This document shows positions 8,717-16,615 of a stretch of DNA of 34,578 nt, in pieces. The translations under genes were made by a program, and so were the position numbers. The notes beneath the pieces were generated by a model, which was given only the letters and a program-made list of their open reading frames with translations, did not search any database and was not told the DNA's origin. Position 1 is the stretch's first letter; each line of letters begins with the position of its first letter. This stretch comes from an uncultured Oscillospiraceae bacterium (lineage in GTDB: Bacteria > Bacillota > Clostridia > Oscillospirales > Oscillospiraceae), in the NCBI GenBank assembly GCA_910585265.1, contig CAJUCA010000032.1, positions 1 to 34,578 on the forward strand, written 5' to 3'.

Positions 8717-9178
8717 ATGACAAGAATCCTGTTTGTGTGCCACGGCAATATCTGCCGCAGCCCCATGGCTGAATTCGTGATGAAGGATTTGGTGCGGAAG
8801 GCCGGACTGGAAGCCCAATTCCACATCGAGTCCGCCGCCACCAGCACGGAGGAGATCGGGAACCCGGTCTATCCCCCGGCCAGGCGGAAGCTGGCGGAGC
8901 ACGGCATCGACTGCGCGGGCAAGACGGCCCGGCAGCTCGCCAACGCCGACTATGACCAGTTCGACCTGCTGATCGGAATGGATCAGGCCAACCTGCGGAA
9001 TATGCACCGCATCTGCGGCGGCGATTTCGCGGGAAAGCTGCACCTGCTGATGGATTACACCGACCGTCCCGGCGATGTGGCCGATCCCTGGTATACGGGT
9101 GACTTTGAAACCACCTGGAGGGATGTGCTGGCGGGGTGCGAGGACCTGCTGCGGGCGGTAACAGAGGAACGGCTTTGA
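8717..9178 (+). CDS. Low-molecular-weight protein tyrosine phosphatase family (153 aa)
   Basis: This is predicted to hydrolyse phosphotyrosine or phosphoarginine in the cytoplasm. The N-terminal P-loop is VCHGNICRS, giving the CX5R signature (Cys8, Arg14). The general-acid loop DPWYTG carries Asp123, and the length is typical of the family. The ATG at 8717 is preferred over the GTG at 8708 because the family normally starts just before this strand and GGAG at 8703-8706 is well placed. Its stop overlaps the next start (TGATG), so the two genes form a unit. The target is unknown. Confidence 0.92.
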   Translation: MTRILFVCHGNICRSPMAEFVMKDLVRKAGLEAQFHIESAATSTEEIGNPVYPPARRKLAEHGIDCAGKTARQLANADYDQFDLLIGMDQANLRNMHRICGGDFAGKLHLLMDYTDRPGDVADPWYTGDFETTWRDVLAGCEDLLRAVTEERL

Positions 9179-9399
9179 TGCTTTTCAAACGAAAAAAGCA
9201 AACGCCTCCGCTCTATGACAAAGCCGGGCAGGTTCCTGTCATCCGCTCCAGCATTTGCACCGGGGAGCAGGTGGCGGGGTTCAAGGATCCTGTCAGCGGG
9301 AAATTCCATGAGCTGATGCTGATCCGTGACCGGGATGATCTGTCGGAGTTCCTCTCCCAGTACCAGATCGATGAGGGCGATATCCAACGGGAGTGGTAG
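9178..9399 (+). CDS. Conserved-looking small protein of unknown function (73 aa)
   Basis: It starts at the ATG overlapping the phosphatase stop by one base, so it is translationally coupled. The protein begins MLFKRKKQTPPLYDKAGQVP and includes IRSSICTGEQVAGFKD and FHELMLIRDRDDLSEFLSQY. A basic N-terminus is followed by a small alpha/beta segment with one cysteine. I do not recognise a family. The coupling to a tyrosine phosphatase suggests a shared pathway but shows no function. Confidence 0.65.
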   Translation: MLFKRKKQTPPLYDKAGQVPVIRSSICTGEQVAGFKDPVSGKFHELMLIRDRDDLSEFLSQYQIDEGDIQREW

Positions 9400-9432
9400 C
9401 GGAGAGCGGGGGGGTATTGGGGGCAACTGTCA

Positions 9433-9455
9433 AGAAATACTGGACAGTTCAAATT
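9433..9455 (+). repeat. Left member of a 23-bp imperfect inverted repeat
   Basis: AGAAATAC-TGGACAGTTCAA and the next three bases match, in inverted orientation, 15130-15152 at 20 of 23 positions. The pair brackets the HipBA, ATPase, polymerase and DUF6465 genes. It may be a transposon end or a regulatory repeat. The local inverted repeat AACTGTC (9425-9431) / GACAGTT (9443-9449) overlaps it. Confidence 0.55.
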
Positions 9456-9483
9456 GAGGGAACCCGGAAGATTTCCCTCAATT
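9452..9483 (+). promoter_or_regulatory. Hairpin between the phosphatase operon and the HipBA-like pair
   Basis: A perfect 11-bp stem (AATTGAGGGAA at 9452-9462 with TTCCCTCAATT at 9473-9483) has a 10-nt loop. No T-run follows. It could end the upstream operon or be an operator for the XRE-type protein encoded 50 nt downstream. Confidence 0.5.
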
Positions 9484-9533
9484 AGAATCATAGTTCCTGA
9501 AAGACTTTGACTGACCATGCAAGGGGTGAGCGT

Positions 9534-9959
9534 ATGACCATCTGGGAGCGGCTGGATCAAATGAATCTGTCCCGGTATCAGCTTGCGCAGGCCTGCGGCC
9601 TGTCCTGGGCGGAGGTGTCTGACCTCTGCACGGGAAAGCAGCCCCTTTCCCAATGCGGGGATGAGACGCTGGAGAAGCTGGCCCAGGCGATGGGGCTTTC
9701 CAGACAGGCCATGCTGGAGCTGGAAACCGGCCCGCGTGAGTTGGCCTTGGATCCTGAAAGCGGCCTGCCCAGGTTCTTGCGGCAGTCTATCGACAGCCTG
9801 CTCCAAGGGGAATTAGAGCAGGTGAGCTATCTGGACTGCCTGTACGATGACCTGTACGGCTCCATCAACGCGGCGCAGTGGGGCGGAGAGATCACCAGGG
9901 AGCAGGCGGATTATTTGCGGAAAAAGTATCTGTTCAGTGGAGATGAGGAGGACATATGA
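9534..9959 (+). CDS. XRE-type helix-turn-helix protein, putative antitoxin (141 aa)
   Basis: The ATG at 9534 has AAGGGGTG at 9521-9528. Residues 1-65 form a Cro/C1-type helix-turn-helix: WERLDQMNLSRYQLAQACGL, SWAEVSDLCTGKQPLS and ETLEKLAQAMGLS. A C-terminal extension of ~75 residues ends in REQADYLRKKYLFSGDEEDI. The stop overlaps the HipA-like start as ATGA. By analogy with HipB-HipA pairs this is probably the antitoxin and autorepressor, possibly using the hairpin at 9452-9483; the C-terminal part may bind the kinase. The DNA-binding call is firm, the antitoxin role inferred. Confidence 0.8.
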   Translation: MTIWERLDQMNLSRYQLAQACGLSWAEVSDLCTGKQPLSQCGDETLEKLAQAMGLSRQAMLELETGPRELALDPESGLPRFLRQSIDSLLQGELEQVSYLDCLYDDLYGSINAAQWGGEITREQADYLRKKYLFSGDEEDI

Positions 9960-10891
9960 TAGATTTTACCCACTGTGAGGTAAACAAGTTCCGCGCTTAT
10001 GGCGGGGCAAACGGGAATAAAATCAACGTCCGCTACCAGGGCGAGGGGTATATGCTGAAATTTCCCCCTGCTCCCACCCGGAGTAAAACCATCAGCTACA
10101 CCAACAGCTGTATCAGCGAATACCTGTGCTGCCATATTTTCGAGCTGCTTGGGATCAGGGCGCAGGAAACCCTTTTAGGAACCTATACGGATCAGCGGGG
10201 CTGTGAAAAGGTGGTGGTGGCCTGTAAGGATTTTACCGAAGGGGGAAAGCGGCTGATCGAGTTTGCCCAGTTGAAAAATACCTGTATCAACAGTTCCCAG
10301 AACGGTTATGGGACAGAGCTGGCTTCTATCCTCCAAGCAATGGAGGAGCAGACGCTCATCCCGGCAGACCAGCTGAAGGCCCATTTCTGGGATGTATTTA
10401 TTGTGGACGCGCTGCTGGGGAACTTTGACCGTCACAATGGGAACTGGGGTATTCTGGTGGATGAGGAACGGCAAACGGCGGAAATTGCCCCGGTTTATGA
10501 CTGCGGCTCCTGCCTGTACCCGCAGTTGGGGGCGCAGGAAATGGAGGCCGTTTTGAATGACGAGTCCGAGATCAACAGGCGCATTCATGAATACCCCACT
10601 TCCGCGATCATGGATGGAGGGGCGAAGATCTCCTATCCCCGCTTCATCGCCTCGCTCCAGAATGAGGACTGTAATCAGGCGTTGGAGCGGATCTCCGCGA
10701 GGATCGATATGGCGCGGATTGAAACGCTCATTCAGCAGACTCCGGGACTGCTGCCGATACAGCGGGATTTTTATAGGATCATGATCCGGGCGCGGAAGGA
10801 GCAGGTTCTGGACTGCGGGATGGAGCAGCTTCTGCGGGCAAGGGAGCAGCGGCCTGATGGGCCGGTTGAACAGGGCATGACGCTGTTTTAA
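9956..10891 (+). CDS. HipA/CtkA-like protein kinase, putative toxin (311 aa)
   Basis: This is predicted to be a serine/threonine kinase toxin of the HipA family in its short form, lacking the N-terminal HipA_N domain. GNFDRHNGNWGIL supplies the catalytic loop (Asp158, Asn163) and VYDCGSCL the metal-binding Asp182; the spacing D-x4-N then ~19 residues to D matches the HipA kinase core. MLKFPPAPTRSK near residue 35 may be the nucleotide-binding lysine strand. HipA kinases phosphorylate translation factors such as tRNA synthetases in known cases; the target here is unknown. The 4-nt overlap with the helix-turn-helix gene supports a toxin-antitoxin unit. Confidence 0.82.
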   Translation: MIDFTHCEVNKFRAYGGANGNKINVRYQGEGYMLKFPPAPTRSKTISYTNSCISEYLCCHIFELLGIRAQETLLGTYTDQRGCEKVVVACKDFTEGGKRLIEFAQLKNTCINSSQNGYGTELASILQAMEEQTLIPADQLKAHFWDVFIVDALLGNFDRHNGNWGILVDEERQTAEIAPVYDCGSCLYPQLGAQEMEAVLNDESEINRRIHEYPTSAIMDGGAKISYPRFIASLQNEDCNQALERISARIDMARIETLIQQTPGLLPIQRDFYRIMIRARKEQVLDCGMEQLLRAREQRPDGPVEQGMTLF

Positions 10892-10976
10892 GGGGGAGCC
10901 TTCCTGGTTCCAAATACCCGCCTATGGTCGCGGTGCCTCAAGTGTAAATGGAACCGGATCCGGCAATACTTCCAAC

Positions 10977-12641
10977 ATGATCAGAAAGGCGGTGGGGATC
11001 GTGGATCACCCCAGCTTCCATACCAGTGTCGTGACCGGCCCGGCCCTGCTTGCCCTGTCTGAAAATATCCGGGGGTGGCGGAGGCGGGACTGTTTCTCCC
11101 AGCTGACAGATTACCTTTACGGCCCGGCGTGTGACCGGGTATGCCTGCTGTACGGCCTGCGGCGGACGGGCAAAACCACCCTGCTGCGTCAGGCGGTGCT
11201 GGATATGGCACCGGAGGACGCGGCCCGGACCGCTTACATCAAGGCCACGGCGGCGGACACCATGGCGGCTCTGAACCGGGACATGGAGCGGCTGCGCTCC
11301 CTGGGCTTCCGCTATGTCCTGCTGGACGAGGTGACGCTGATCCGGGACTTTATCGACTCTGCCGCCCTGCTGTCCGACGTCTATGCCGCCCAGGGCATGA
11401 AGATCGTCCTGTCCGGCACGGATTCCCTGGGCTTTTGGTTCGCGCTCCATCAGGAGCTGTATGACCGGGCCCGGGCCATCCACACCACCTTTATCCCCTA
11501 CCGGGAACACAGCCGTCTGCTGGGCATCAGCGGGATTGACGAGTACATCCGCTATGGCGGCACCCTCCGGGCCGGAGAACTGGCCTTTGAGGACGCCGGG
11601 GTCAATGCGGAGGACGCCTCCTTCCGGGACGACGAGTCCACCCGGAGGTACATCGACACCGCCATCTGCAAAAACATCCAGCACGCCCTGGCCTGCTGTG
11701 AGGACGGCGGGCATTTCCGCCACCTCCGCCCGCTGTATGAGGCGGGGGAGCTGACCGGGGCCATTAACCGCATCATTGAGGACATGAACCACGCCTTCCT
11801 GGTCTCTGTGCTGACCCGGGATTTCCTGTCCCACGATCTGGGACTGGCGGCGCGGAACCTGCGTCAGGAGCGCGACCCGGCAAAGCGGACCAGCGTCCTG
11901 GACGAGATTGACACCGGCACCGTGACACGGCGGCTTATGGACATCCTGGATATCCGGAACCAGCGGGAGCAGGCCGTAGCCGTCACGGAGGCCCATGTGG
12001 CGGAGATCAAGGAGTACCTGCGCGCCCTGGAGCTGATTGTGGACTGCCCCATCGAAACCACCCAGCCAGGATCGGAGCCGCTGGAGCATATCCTGTTTAC
12101 CCAGCCCGGTATGCGGTACTGCCAGGCCCAGGCCCTTGTCCACTCGCTGATGAGGGATGAGCTGTTCCAAACCCTGAGCGAACGGGACAAGGATATGGTC
12201 ACAGGCCGTATCCTGGAGGAGGTTCGGGGCCGGATGCTGGAGGACATTGTTCTGTTGGAAACCGCAAAGACGCTGGACAGCCGCAGATATAAGGTGTGCA
12301 AGCTGCAATTCGCGGCCGGGGAGTTTGATATGCTGATCTATGACCGGGCGGAAAACCGCTGCGCGGCCTTCGAGATCAAGCACAGCAGGCAGGCGGTTCC
12401 CGCCCAGGCCCGGCACCTGCGGGATGAGGAAAAACAGGCCCTCACCCAGCGGCGGTTCGGGGAGTTGGCGGGGCGGTATGTGCTCTATCTCGGGGAGGAC
12501 GTGGACGCGGAGGACGGGATCCGCTACCGCGGCGCGGAGAAGTTCTTGAATGTCCTGCCGGAATTTACGCTGACGGCGGGGATGATGGAGGAAACCGGTC
12601 CAGCGCAAGCGGGCGGGCAGGGATTTCATCTGACCATGTAG
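10977..12641 (+). CDS. AAA ATPase with DUF4143/PD-(D/E)XK-like C-terminus (554 aa)
   Basis: An ATPase of the AAA_14 type. The Walker A is YGLRRTGKTTLL (Lys65), the Walker B is YVLLDEVT (Asp117, Glu118) and a sensor-like LSGTDS follows near residue 147. The C-terminal part has EFDMLIYDR near 449 and FEIKHS near 465, the D...ExK pattern of the nuclease-like fold found in DUF4143 ATPases. Many proteins of this architecture are widespread orphans of unknown role, some linked to toxin-antitoxin or defence loci. The start is uncertain because no clear ribosome binding site precedes the ATG at 10977. The next gene begins 13 nt after the stop. Confidence 0.8.
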   Translation: MIRKAVGIVDHPSFHTSVVTGPALLALSENIRGWRRRDCFSQLTDYLYGPACDRVCLLYGLRRTGKTTLLRQAVLDMAPEDAARTAYIKATAADTMAALNRDMERLRSLGFRYVLLDEVTLIRDFIDSAALLSDVYAAQGMKIVLSGTDSLGFWFALHQELYDRARAIHTTFIPYREHSRLLGISGIDEYIRYGGTLRAGELAFEDAGVNAEDASFRDDESTRRYIDTAICKNIQHALACCEDGGHFRHLRPLYEAGELTGAINRIIEDMNHAFLVSVLTRDFLSHDLGLAARNLRQERDPAKRTSVLDEIDTGTVTRRLMDILDIRNQREQAVAVTEAHVAEIKEYLRALELIVDCPIETTQPGSEPLEHILFTQPGMRYCQAQALVHSLMRDELFQTLSERDKDMVTGRILEEVRGRMLEDIVLLETAKTLDSRRYKVCKLQFAAGEFDMLIYDRAENRCAAFEIKHSRQAVPAQARHLRDEEKQALTQRRFGELAGRYVLYLGEDVDAEDGIRYRGAEKFLNVLPEFTLTAGMMEETGPAQAGGQGFHLTM

Positions 12642-12654
12642 GAGGATCCGGGTT

Positions 12655-14166
12655 GTGAAAAACCGCGTTTATATTGCCTGTGATCTCAAAAGTTTTTACG
12701 CCTCGGTGGAATGTATTGAGCGCGATCTTGACCCCCTGGCCACCAATCTGGTGGTAGCGGACAAAAGCCGGACGGACAAAACCATCTGTCTGGCGGTCAC
12801 GCCCTCCCTGAAAGCCTACGGCATCTCCGGGAGGGCGCGTCTGTTTGAGGTGGTGCAGAAGGTGGCGGAGGTGAACGCCCAACGGCAGCAGAAGGCCCCA
12901 GGGCGGCAGCTCACCGGCTCCTCCTGGCACGACCCGGACGTGAAAGAACACCCGGAGCTGGCCCTGGACTACCTGGTGGCCCCACCGAGAATGGCCCATT
13001 ATATTGAGTGGAGCACGAGGATTTACAATGTCTATTTGAAGTATGTGGCCCCCAGTGATATTCACGTCTACTCCATAGACGAGGTGCTGATAGACGTGAC
13101 CAACTACCTGCCCACCTATGGGCTCACTCCCCGGGAGCTGGCCCGGAAGATCGTCCTGGACGTGCTGGATACCACCGGCATCACCGCTACGGCGGGCATT
13201 GGCACCAACCTCTATCTGGCAAAGGTGGCCATGGACATTTGGGCCAAGCACATCCAGCCGGATGAGAAGGGGGTGCGGATCGCTGAGATGGATGAGATGA
13301 GTTACCGTCAGCGGCTGTGGGATCACCGCCCCCTTACCGACTTCTGGCGGGTGGGCAGGGGCTACGCCAAAAAACTGGAGGCTCAGGGCCTCTGCACGAT
13401 GGGGGATATCGCCCGGTGCTCCATCGGCAAGCCCACGGATTACTACAACGAGGAGCTTCTCTACAGAATGTTCGGTGTGAACGCGGAAATCTTGGTGGAT
13501 CATGCCTGGGGATATGAGCCGACCACAATGGCGGACATCAAGGCGTACAAGCCCGAGGCCAAAAGCATCGGTTCCGGTCAGGTGCTCACCGCGCCCTACA
13601 CCTTCGGCAAGGCCCGGATGGTGGCCTGGGAGATGGCCGACCAGCTTGCCTTGGATCTGGTGGCACAACGCTTTGTGACGAACCAGCTCACCCTCACCGT
13701 GGGCTATGACATTGACAATCTGCGGGATCCGAAGCGGCGTAAGCAGTACCACGGCGAGGTCAAGACAGACCGCTATGGGCGGCAGATCCCCAAGCACGCT
13801 CACGGCACTGCCAACCTGGAGGAGTATACCGCATCCTCTAAACGGATCACGGCGGCAATCCTGGAGCTGTATGACCGCATCGTGGACGAAAAACTGCTGA
13901 TCCGGCGGATGTACCTCACCGCGAACCGGGTGACTGCTGAAGCTGACGTTCCCGCTGAACCCGCTATGGAGCAGATGGATCTGTTTGCCGACCCGGTACA
14001 GAAGGAGAGCGAGGCGGCGGAATTGGCCCGGGAGCGAAAGCTCCAGGAGGCCATGCTGGGCATCAAGAGCAAATATGGCAAGAACGCCATTTTGAAGGGG
14101 ACGAACCTGCTGGATGGTGCTACCGCCGCCGAGCGCAACGACAAGATTGGAGGGCACCGCGCCTGA
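12655..14166 (+). CDS. Y-family DNA polymerase, UmuC/UvrX-like (503 aa)
   Basis: A translesion DNA polymerase. The GTG start at 12655 has GGAGGATCC 5 nt upstream. The palm motifs are visible: YIACDLKSFYASVECIERDL (Asp10) and VYSIDEVLIDVT (Asp142, Glu143), followed by the helix-hairpin-helix-like FWRVGRGYAKKLEAQGL. An extended C-terminus contains QMDLFADP, which could be a beta-clamp-binding motif (QMDLF). Its length and the coupled YolD-like gene match the UvrX/YolD pairs common on Firmicute mobile elements. Function would be damage tolerance or mutagenesis. Confidence 0.92.
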   Translation: MKNRVYIACDLKSFYASVECIERDLDPLATNLVVADKSRTDKTICLAVTPSLKAYGISGRARLFEVVQKVAEVNAQRQQKAPGRQLTGSSWHDPDVKEHPELALDYLVAPPRMAHYIEWSTRIYNVYLKYVAPSDIHVYSIDEVLIDVTNYLPTYGLTPRELARKIVLDVLDTTGITATAGIGTNLYLAKVAMDIWAKHIQPDEKGVRIAEMDEMSYRQRLWDHRPLTDFWRVGRGYAKKLEAQGLCTMGDIARCSIGKPTDYYNEELLYRMFGVNAEILVDHAWGYEPTTMADIKAYKPEAKSIGSGQVLTAPYTFGKARMVAWEMADQLALDLVAQRFVTNQLTLTVGYDIDNLRDPKRRKQYHGEVKTDRYGRQIPKHAHGTANLEEYTASSKRITAAILELYDRIVDEKLLIRRMYLTANRVTAEADVPAEPAMEQMDLFADPVQKESEAAELARERKLQEAMLGIKSKYGKNAILKGTNLLDGATAAERNDKIGGHRA

Positions 14167-14579
14167 TGGGATCCTATGACGATATCATTCATCTGCCCCA
14201 CCCCAACTCCGCCAAGCATCCCCGTATGCCCATGAGCGACCGGGCTGCTCAATTCAGTCCCTTCGCGGCCCTCACAGGCCACGGGGCTGCTATTGAGGAA
14301 ACGGCCCGGCTCACAGACCGAAGGATAGAGTTGACGGAGGAGGAAAAGACCGTTCTGGACGAAAAACTCCGCCTGCTGCTGGAAACGGGCGGGGAGGGCA
14401 TGATCACTTATTTTCTTCCCGATGAGCGGAAGGACGGCGGGGCCTACGTCACCAAACTTGGAACCATCAAAAAAATTGACCCGCTGGAAGGGCGGGTCAT
14501 CCTCACAGATCGGACAGCCATCCCCATTAAGGATATTCTGGAAATCGAGATCCGAACGATTCTGGGATCTGGTATGTAG
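14166..14579 (+). CDS. YolD-like protein (137 aa)
   Basis: The start overlaps the polymerase stop (TGATG), so it is translationally coupled. The sequence MSDRAAQFSPFAALTGHGAA and the later GTIKKIDPLEGRVILTDRTA, IPIKDILEIE fit the YolD-like family, which is regularly encoded beside Y-family polymerases and is thought to act as their partner (UmuD-like role by context). No peptidase motif is seen. The family call is confident and the mechanism is inferred. Confidence 0.85.
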   Translation: MGSYDDIIHLPHPNSAKHPRMPMSDRAAQFSPFAALTGHGAAIEETARLTDRRIELTEEEKTVLDEKLRLLLETGGEGMITYFLPDERKDGGAYVTKLGTIKKIDPLEGRVILTDRTAIPIKDILEIEIRTILGSGM

Positions 14580-14618
14580 TTCATTCTTTAATTCAGTGAC
14601 ATAAAGCGGAATAATTGC

Positions 14619-14647
14619 TTGCTTTTTCTCCCAATAGCATATATAAT
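14619..14647 (+). promoter_or_regulatory. Putative promoter for the DUF6465-like gene
   Basis: A perfect -10 TATAAT (14642-14647) lies 17 bp from a weak -35 TTGCTT (14619-14624). The ATG follows 50 nt downstream. Confidence 0.5.
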
Positions 14648-14697
14648 TCAGTTATGACCTGGTTCTACCAATTACAAATGATGTAGAGGTGTTAGCC

Positions 14698-15027
14698 ATG
14701 GACAAGGATAAAGCGACCGCCGTGACCGTGGAGCCGGAGGTAAAAAAGAAAGCTGGCAGGAAGCCTTTTACTGCGGAGGAAAAGGCAGCCGCAGCAAAGG
14801 CCCGCGCCGAGAGCAAGGCCAAGGCGGACAATCTCAAACCCACAGTTGTCGTGCAGTTTCGGGATAGCGAAGTGGATCTGGACGCGCTGGTGGAGGCGGC
14901 GAAAGCCGATTTCCATCAGGCAAAAAAGCGCACACTCATCACCGGCCTGAAGCTGTATGTAAAGCCGGAGGAGCGCACAGCCTATTACGTGGTAAACGAG
15001 AAGTATACCGGAAGCGTGGCGTATTGA
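14698..15027 (+). CDS. DUF6465-like protein (109 aa)
   Basis: The ATG at 14698 is preceded by AGAGGTG. The first ~45 residues are a lysine/alanine-rich, probably disordered or helical basic tail (KKKAGRKPFTAEEKAAAAKA) that may bind nucleic acid. The rest is a compact alpha/beta domain: VVVQFRDSEVDLDALVEAAK and RTLITGLKLYVKPEERTAYY. This pattern matches the DUF6465 family found on Clostridia mobile elements, whose function is unknown. It has its own promoter. Confidence 0.75.
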   Translation: MDKDKATAVTVEPEVKKKAGRKPFTAEEKAAAAKARAESKAKADNLKPTVVVQFRDSEVDLDALVEAAKADFHQAKKRTLITGLKLYVKPEERTAYYVVNEKYTGSVAY

Positions 15028-15129
15028 CATCCTGTGACGGGGAATATGCTTCCGGCTTAGGTTTGCAGTGGCCCTATTTGTGCTGGGGTTTACGAAACGC
15101 TTGAATTAGGGTAGGAGTATTGAACAGTT

Positions 15130-15152
15130 AAGTTGGACTGTCCAATATTTCT
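15130..15152 (-). repeat. Right member of a 23-bp imperfect inverted repeat
   Basis: The minus strand reads AGAAATATTGGACAGTCCAA plus three bases and matches 9433-9455 at 20 of 23 positions. The palindrome TTGGAC-T-GTCCAA (15133-15145) lies inside it. The surrounding gap (15028-15293) holds no gene. Confidence 0.55.
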
Positions 15153-15169
15153 ACCCTTATTTCATCTCG

Positions 15170-15192
15170 AAAAGCCTGATATATCAGACTTT
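15170..15192. terminator. Bidirectional-type terminator hairpin
   Basis: AAAAGCCTGATAT pairs with ATATCAGACTTTT, sharing the central ATAT with one mismatch, and is followed by a T-run on the plus strand. The A-rich left side gives a T-run on the minus strand. It sits downstream of the DUF6465-like gene and of the convergent insertion sequence. Confidence 0.55.
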
Positions 15193-15293
15193 TTTGCCTT
15201 TGCGCTGCAACTGCAAAATTGGACAGCCTGAGTCCAAAAACCAGAGATCCTGAGACGAAAACGCGAAAATGACCAGTTTTGAACCCCCTTGTC

Positions 15294-16514
15294 TGAATTG
15301 TCCCGAAGCCTATTTCTGGCTCTCATGAATGGCTTCGAACTGGGCTGGCGTTTTATAGTTGAGCGTGCTGTGCGGCCTTTGAATGTTATAGAATTCGACA
15401 TAGTCATCCACACTTTTTACGAATTGACGCTCGGATCCGTACTGTGTACGATAGATCTCCTCTCGCTTCATGGATGCAAAGAAGGACTCCATAACAGCGT
15501 TGTCATGAGGCTGTCTGGATCTGGAAAAAGATTGGACGACCTTGTTCATCCGAAGCAGCTTACGAAACGCTTTTGACGTATACTGCGCCCCTTGGTCACT
15601 GTGAAATACCAGAGACTGAGGGGCGTTCCTGCGCTGGAATGCCTGCCTGAACGTCGAGGTGATCAGGTAGGTGCTGTTCTTGGGGGACACCCTGTGCGCC
15701 ACAACCTTGCGGGAAAAAAGATCGAGGATCACGCAGATATAAAGATAGTTCTGGTTGATTTTGAAACAGGTCACGTCACTGACCCAAATGCGATTAGGCG
15801 CGTCCGCTTGAAACTGCCTCTGAAGGATATTCTGCTTTTGAGACAGCCGTTCTCGTTTCTGATGATCCCGTTTAGAGTAGAGTGTGACGTTTTGCAGTCC
15901 CATTTCACGCATCAGCTCTGCGGCATATTTAGGAGAAATGCGAATTCCCTGTTCGGATAGAACCGCAGCAATTTTATTCGCGCCAAACCGCTGATGGCTT
16001 TCATCAAAGGCGGCCCTGACGTGTTCCTTCATTTCAGCCCTGCGTTTGTCATAAGCAGTTACTTCTTTCCGTCGGAAGATATGGTTATAGAAGGTTCCGC
16101 GAGAGACGCACAAAGCTTCACAGAGCGCGTGCACGCTGTATTGGCCATATAATTTGGCAAGTTCCTGCAGTTTTTCCTGAAGAGGTGAGGACACAGTACA
16201 GCCTACCTTTTGCAGGATCTCCAATTTTTGTTCCAGCTTTTGATTTTTCTGTTTTAGCTTGATGAATTCCTGCTGGCTGACCACGTGACCTGAATCTGTT
16301 GTAGTCGTTGTGTAAGGTTTGATCCAAGTGTAGAACGTGCTTCTCGCAATGCCAGTATCAGCGCAAATTTCCGCGGCCGCTTCTCCTGCATGATAACGGG
16401 CTACCAATGCCCGTTTTTCTTCTGTGCTCAGACGCCTCATGCGACTCCTCCTGTTACAAAGAATTCTCTGAAGATTATACAGCAAAGCCGAGCGAGCAGC
16501 AATTGGGACTATCA
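15294..16514 (-). mobile_element. IS3-family insertion sequence with 5-bp target duplication
   Basis: The element is bounded by imperfect terminal inverted repeats, TGAATTGTCCCGAAG at the left and, read inward on the minus strand, TGATAGTCCCAATTG at the right. TTGTC stands immediately outside both ends (15289-15293 and 16515-16519) as a 5-bp target duplication. The ~1.2-kb length and single transposase gene fit the IS3 family. The exact right end should be treated with caution because a 37-bp repeat overlaps it. Confidence 0.75.
15310..16440 (-). CDS. IS3-family transposase, OrfA and OrfB domains in one frame (376 aa)
   Basis: The ATG at 16440 is preceded on the minus strand by AGGAGG. Residues 1-45 are a transposase helix-turn-helix (RARYHAGEAAAEI-like, ARSTFYTWI), followed by a leucine-zipper-like coiled coil (60-80), an HTH_21-like region, and the rve integrase core. 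The DDE triad is Asp222 (WVSDVTCF), Asp282 (FHSDQGAQY) and Glu318 (NAVMESFF), with 35 residues between the last two as expected. Unlike most IS3 members the two parts are fused without a programmed frameshift. The protein appears complete. Confidence 0.92.
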   Translation of the reverse strand: MRRLSTEEKRALVARYHAGEAAAEICADTGIARSTFYTWIKPYTTTTTDSGHVVSQQEFIKLKQKNQKLEQKLEILQKVGCTVSSPLQEKLQELAKLYGQYSVHALCEALCVSRGTFYNHIFRRKEVTAYDKRRAEMKEHVRAAFDESHQRFGANKIAAVLSEQGIRISPKYAAELMREMGLQNVTLYSKRDHQKRERLSQKQNILQRQFQADAPNRIWVSDVTCFKINQNYLYICVILDLFSRKVVAHRVSPKNSTYLITSTFRQAFQRRNAPQSLVFHSDQGAQYTSKAFRKLLRMNKVVQSFSRSRQPHDNAVMESFFASMKREEIYRTQYGSERQFVKSVDDYVEFYNIQRPHSTLNYKTPAQFEAIHESQK

Positions 16515-16539
16515 TTGTCGGAGCTTGTCTGATATAATA
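16503..16539 (+). repeat. 37-bp repeat with extended -10 promoter, copy 1
   Basis: It matches 29960-29996 at 33 of 37 positions. The first part TTGGGACTATCA overlaps the right end of the insertion sequence. The last part TGA-TATAAT (-10 at 16533-16538) is an extended -10 promoter. It lies 77 nt upstream of the amidohydrolase start and probably drives it. Confidence 0.65.
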
Positions 16540-16615
16540 TCTTTGATCGTCAAGAAAGCGGCATCATAAAATTCGTTCAATTTCTGAAAAGATAAGAAAA
16601 GGGGGTTAATGCCAG

